DNA of 64,000 nucleotides from CAIYZT01 sp031385445. Its GTDB lineage: Bacteria > Pseudomonadota > Alphaproteobacteria > Rhodobacterales > Rhodobacteraceae. Every line of letters begins with the position of its first letter. The stretch's first letter is position 1. Both the position numbers and the translations under genes were made by a program. This document shows, piece by piece, positions 61,605 to 64,000 of the stretch. The stretch covers positions 1-64,000 of the forward strand of contig JANNBM010000055.1 of assembly GCA_031385445.1 (NCBI GenBank). The letters are read 5' to 3'. The notes beneath the pieces are model-generated. The model searched no databases. It saw nothing but the letters and a program-made list of their open reading frames with translations, and had not been told where the DNA came from.

Positions 61605-62189
61605 ATGATCATGCTACTGCGCAATGTAATATCGACCACGCTTATGGCCGTGATGCTTGGTGGGGCCGTATTGCCCGCGATGGCTGACGGCACCGTGACC
61701 GGACCAACGATCATCGAGGATTTCACCATGCAGCCTCAAACCCGTTGGCAGTTCTTCACCGATCAGGTGATGGGCGGCGTGTCGACCGGCGGGATCGCTT
61801 TTGCGCAGGAAGACGGCACATCTTTCGCGCGGATGACCGGCCATGTCAGCACGGCCAACCGGGGCGGGTTCATCCAGATGCGGCTGGACCTTGCCGCCCC
61901 GCCCCCTGCGGGCACAACCGGCGTGCGGCTGATCGTGCGCGGCAACACCCAGCGCTATTTCGTGCATCTGCGGACCGGCGGCACGCTGCTTCCGTGGCAA
62001 TACTATCAGGCGGGTTTTGACGTCACCGAAGGATGGAGCGAAATGCGCCTGCCGCTGGATGCCTTCAAAGCTTCGGGCGGGTTTCTGCGCGCCGTGCCCG
62101 ACCCTGGCAGTCTGACCTCTCTTGCCATCGTCGCCTATGGCCGGGATCACGATGCCGAAATTGAGGTGCGTGAGGTGGGGTTTTACTAG
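61605..62189 (+). CDS. CIA30-domain periplasmic protein
   Basis: A 194-residue protein. A signal peptide ends near PAMADG. The CIA30 fold shows WQFFTDQVMGGVSTGG, GFIQMRLDL, VRLIVRGNTQRYFVHLR and WQYYQAGFDVTEGWSEMRLPL. CIA30 in eukaryotes aids complex I assembly; bacterial homologues are exported and of unknown role. ATG 61605 or 61611 can serve as the start. Confidence 0.82.
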   Translation: MIMLLRNVISTTLMAVMLGGAVLPAMADGTVTGPTIIEDFTMQPQTRWQFFTDQVMGGVSTGGIAFAQEDGTSFARMTGHVSTANRGGFIQMRLDLAAPPPAGTTGVRLIVRGNTQRYFVHLRTGGTLLPWQYYQAGFDVTEGWSEMRLPLDAFKASGGFLRAVPDPGSLTSLAIVAYGRDHDAEIEVREVGFY

Positions 62190-62322
62190 CCAGCCTAACC
62201 CGCGGCGGCGTCAAATATCGGCAGGCTGGGAAAACAACGGCTGCGCGCTAAATAACACGGCAATGGGTTGGTTATCACTGGCCAAGGCAACAACCATCAC
62301 CATCCGTAAAAGGAACAAAACC

Positions 62323-62631
62323 TTGATCAGACTGCTCATGACTCCTGTGGTGCAGGCGTGGAATTTCGTGTTCGACCACAACGTCAGCCCCCTTCGCCAT
62401 ATCCCTGACGTCGGTATCCGGCACTATGTCTTGCAGGTGCTGGGGCTGATGTGGGCTGTCACTTTCTCTGTCGCCATCGGAAGTTACACGTTTCTGGCCT
62501 ATAGTATCCTTGGCCATACAGTGCTTATCGCGGCCGCCGCCATAACCGTTGCAACCTATACCGTTGCGGCAAAACGGCCGACGCTGTTCATGCGCGGCAC
62601 CGGTCGCCGCTCTGATGGGGAGCATGAATGA
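62323..62631 (+). CDS. Small membrane protein (102 residues)
   Basis: Two hydrophobic segments (YVLQVLGLMWAVTFSVAIGSYTFLAY and TVLIAAAAITVATYTVAA) are preceded by a polar N-terminus. AAAAGGAAC lies about 8 bases before a TTG at 62323, which is favoured over ATG 62338. No family was recognised. It may end the long operon or have its own promoter in the 133 bases before it. Confidence 0.6.
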   Translation: MIRLLMTPVVQAWNFVFDHNVSPLRHIPDVGIRHYVLQVLGLMWAVTFSVAIGSYTFLAYSILGHTVLIAAAAITVATYTVAAKRPTLFMRGTGRRSDGEHE

Positions 62632-63091
62632 ACGGGTAGGGTTGCTGTTGTGGGATTAGGCGTGACCCTGCTTCACACATCATCTGATGGCCGGGCTCTC
62701 CGCTGCCAAGACGGGCAGAGCAGAGCCCGCTTCAGCAAACAAAACACCCCGGCGCAGTATGCGCTCTTTGGAAATCACCGCAGACACTCGGGGCATGGTT
62801 CCGTGTAAATGCATCTTCCTTGTCTTAGGACAGTCCGTGCCAACGAGGCGAAGATGGCACGGCTGTGAGAAGGCCGATACCTTCTCACAGCGGCGAGGGA
62901 CGGATCAGGACCACGCTTGTCATTGCATGGACCAACATGGAGTAAAAACGCCCACTTCTTTTATCGCGGGCCTGAACGGACACCGGGGGTCTGACCCCGG
63001 ATGACAGGCAGAGGCTTGGAAACGGTGACAGAGACACCCATCGGGATCGATACCTCTGGGTGCCCTGACTCCAGGTTTTTACCCTCCTTGG
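62632..63091. other. Intergenic region with a 12-bp perfect inverted repeat
   Basis: No gene is supported over about 460 bases. GCTGTGAGAAGG-ccgata-CCTTCTCACAGC (62862-62891) is a perfect 12-bp palindrome. A second, CCGGGG-GTCTGA-CCCCGG, lies at about 62984-63001. Neither has a T run, so operator or structured-element roles are as likely as termination. Confidence 0.5.
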
Positions 63092-64000
63092 TCAGAATTT
63101 GCTGTTGGGGTCAAAGAACCTGACAGCATTGTCGATCGTGATAATCGGTGACGGCAGGACCGTCATCTTGGGCGCATCAGCCCCGGCCAGGATTGCCATC
63201 AGCCGGTTGAAACCAGCCCGGCCGATCTGGTCAGACGAATTAAGCCCCGTCGCGCCGTAATTTCCGTCCGCCTTCATGATCTCGGCCAAAGCCCCCATTT
63301 CGCCGTCCACCGAGGTGATGAATATGTCACCCGACTTGCTCGCATCGGCGATTGCCTTCTGCGCCCCCAGACACATCGAGTCGTTCTCGCAGAACACCGC
63401 GTTGATATCAGCCTCTTTGGCCAGCATGTCTTCCATCTGTTGGAAACCACCATCGGCGCTCCACCCGCCCCAGCCGGGTGCCACAACGGCAGTCATGCTT
63501 GCCGCCTCCAGCTTTGCAATCACACCGTCAGACCGGTCCGAGCCGATGGTATTGTCAGCCGGACCGCCACGGATGATGACGACCTTGCCCTTGCCCGCCA
63601 GCCGCGAGACGATGTAATCACCGATGCCTTCGCCAATCGCGCGATTGTCTGGACCAACCCAGCTTGTGTATTCGCCGCCCTTCAGCAGCCGGTCCACCTG
63701 CACGACCGGCACGCCAGCGGCGGTGATCGCTTCAAGTGCCGCCGGGGCCGCTTCGATGAACGCGCCAGAGATGATGATGCCATCCACGCCCTGGTTCAGC
63801 ACATCCTCGACGTCAGCGGTCAGTTTCGCCACGTCGCCGCCCGCATCGGTCGACAGAATGGTGATGTTGGGGTACTTGGACGCTTCATCCTTTACCGCCG
63901 AATCCATGCCGACGAAATAGGCGCAGCAGGTTGACAGGTTCACCATGCCAATCTTCAGGTCCTTGGCCGAAGCCGCGCCGCCACTCAGCATCGCTGCGGC
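63092..64000 (-). CDS. Sugar-type ABC transporter substrate-binding protein, 5' end outside the window
   Basis: The frame is open to the end of the window, and the visible part begins in the tail of a signal peptide (AAAMLSGGAASA-KD). About 302 residues are visible. The fold is that of ribose/galactose-type periplasmic binding proteins (Peripla_BP_4): IGMVNLSTCCAYFVGMDSAVKDEA, VDGIIISG, GVPVVQVDR, and AVFCENDSMCLGAQKAI. The ligand is unknown; permease genes, if any, would lie beyond the window on either side of this gene. Confidence 0.85.
   Translation of the reverse strand, partial: AAAMLSGGAASAKDLKIGMVNLSTCCAYFVGMDSAVKDEASKYPNITILSTDAGGDVAKLTADVEDVLNQGVDGIIISGAFIEAAPAALEAITAAGVPVVQVDRLLKGGEYTSWVGPDNRAIGEGIGDYIVSRLAGKGKVVIIRGGPADNTIGSDRSDGVIAKLEAASMTAVVAPGWGGWSADGGFQQMEDMLAKEADINAVFCENDSMCLGAQKAIADASKSGDIFITSVDGEMGALAEIMKADGNYGATGLNSSDQIGRAGFNRLMAILAGADAPKMTVLPSPIITIDNAVRFFDPNSKF

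Noticed and set aside
1..64000. tRNA or rRNA genes
   Set aside because: No cloverleaf with a T-arm GGTTCRANTCC outside coding genes, and no rRNA-like sequence, was found by eye; a tRNA search program would settle this.

Overview
The window looks like chromosomal DNA of a Rhodobacteraceae-type alphaproteobacterium. Supporting signs are the high GC with strongly GC-biased third codon positions, an RTX protein ending in a Hint domain, the DUF3576-leuS-lptE-holA block, a Rhodobacter-type porin, an FeS photolyase of the CryB/PhrB type, a GAAC-N7-GAAC SOS box, and many ATGA/GTGA/TGATG stop-start overlaps. This assignment comes from gene content and order; no database was searched. No rRNA, tRNA, CRISPR array or intact insertion sequence was seen.

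Layout. 1-3.7 kb: a KAP P-loop NTPase cut by the window edge and a DUF4145 protein, both AT-richer than the rest, flank the housekeeping gene ettA. 3.7-4.4 kb: a decayed stretch with nested palindromes and a frameshifted remnant of a REP-associated tyrosine transposase. 4.4-13.3 kb: an orphan polyamine-type binding protein, GAF and GST proteins, the holA/lptE/leuS/DUF3576 block, then a porin. 13.4-17.4 kb: a YggS-type PLP protein, an amylosucrase-like GH13 enzyme, an L,D-transpeptidase and an OmpR-type response regulator. 17.4-19.1 kb: an MFS gene flanked on the + strand by two candidate small RNAs that share a 13-nt motif before their terminators. 19.1-24.8 kb: exonuclease III, an FAD oxidase cluster, YqgE and a DsbD-N protein. 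24.8-29.9 kb: a large RTX-Hint gene between two gene-poor stretches. 29.9-36.9 kb: an APH-like protein, moaB with an uracil-DNA glycosylase, and a pyrB-to-pyrC-like operon whose internal small ORFs are built on REP-like palindromes. 37-45.7 kb: plsY, a GbsR-type regulator, gshA, a GNAT protein with rsmE, ubiA, and an OmpA/BON protein. 45.7-49 kb: the overlapping dTDP-rhamnose operon rmlCBDA. 49.3-51.1 kb: a CnoX-like thioredoxin, a LON-domain protein and a Trm112-like protein. 51.2-62.6 kb: a long tightly packed + strand operon. 63.1 kb to the end: a sugar-binding protein cut by the window edge.

The most notable region is 51.2-62.2 kb. A promoter with an alphaproteobacterial LexA box between its -35 and -10 drives a radical-SAM protein and a UdgX-type glycosylase. 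These are followed with almost no gaps by DUF2256, an FeS photolyase/cryptochrome, an ABC1-family protein, a photolyase-like protein whose two domains appear in reversed order, a renalase-like flavoprotein, an NnrU-like membrane protein, a UbiG-like methyltransferase, a DUF4149 protein, a frameshifted DUF427 gene and a CIA30 protein. I read it as a combined DNA-repair and light/oxidative-stress operon. Its parts have been seen elsewhere, but the SOS box and the permuted photolyase deserve attention. The paired small-RNA candidates and the pyrB-pyrC interval are the next most interesting.
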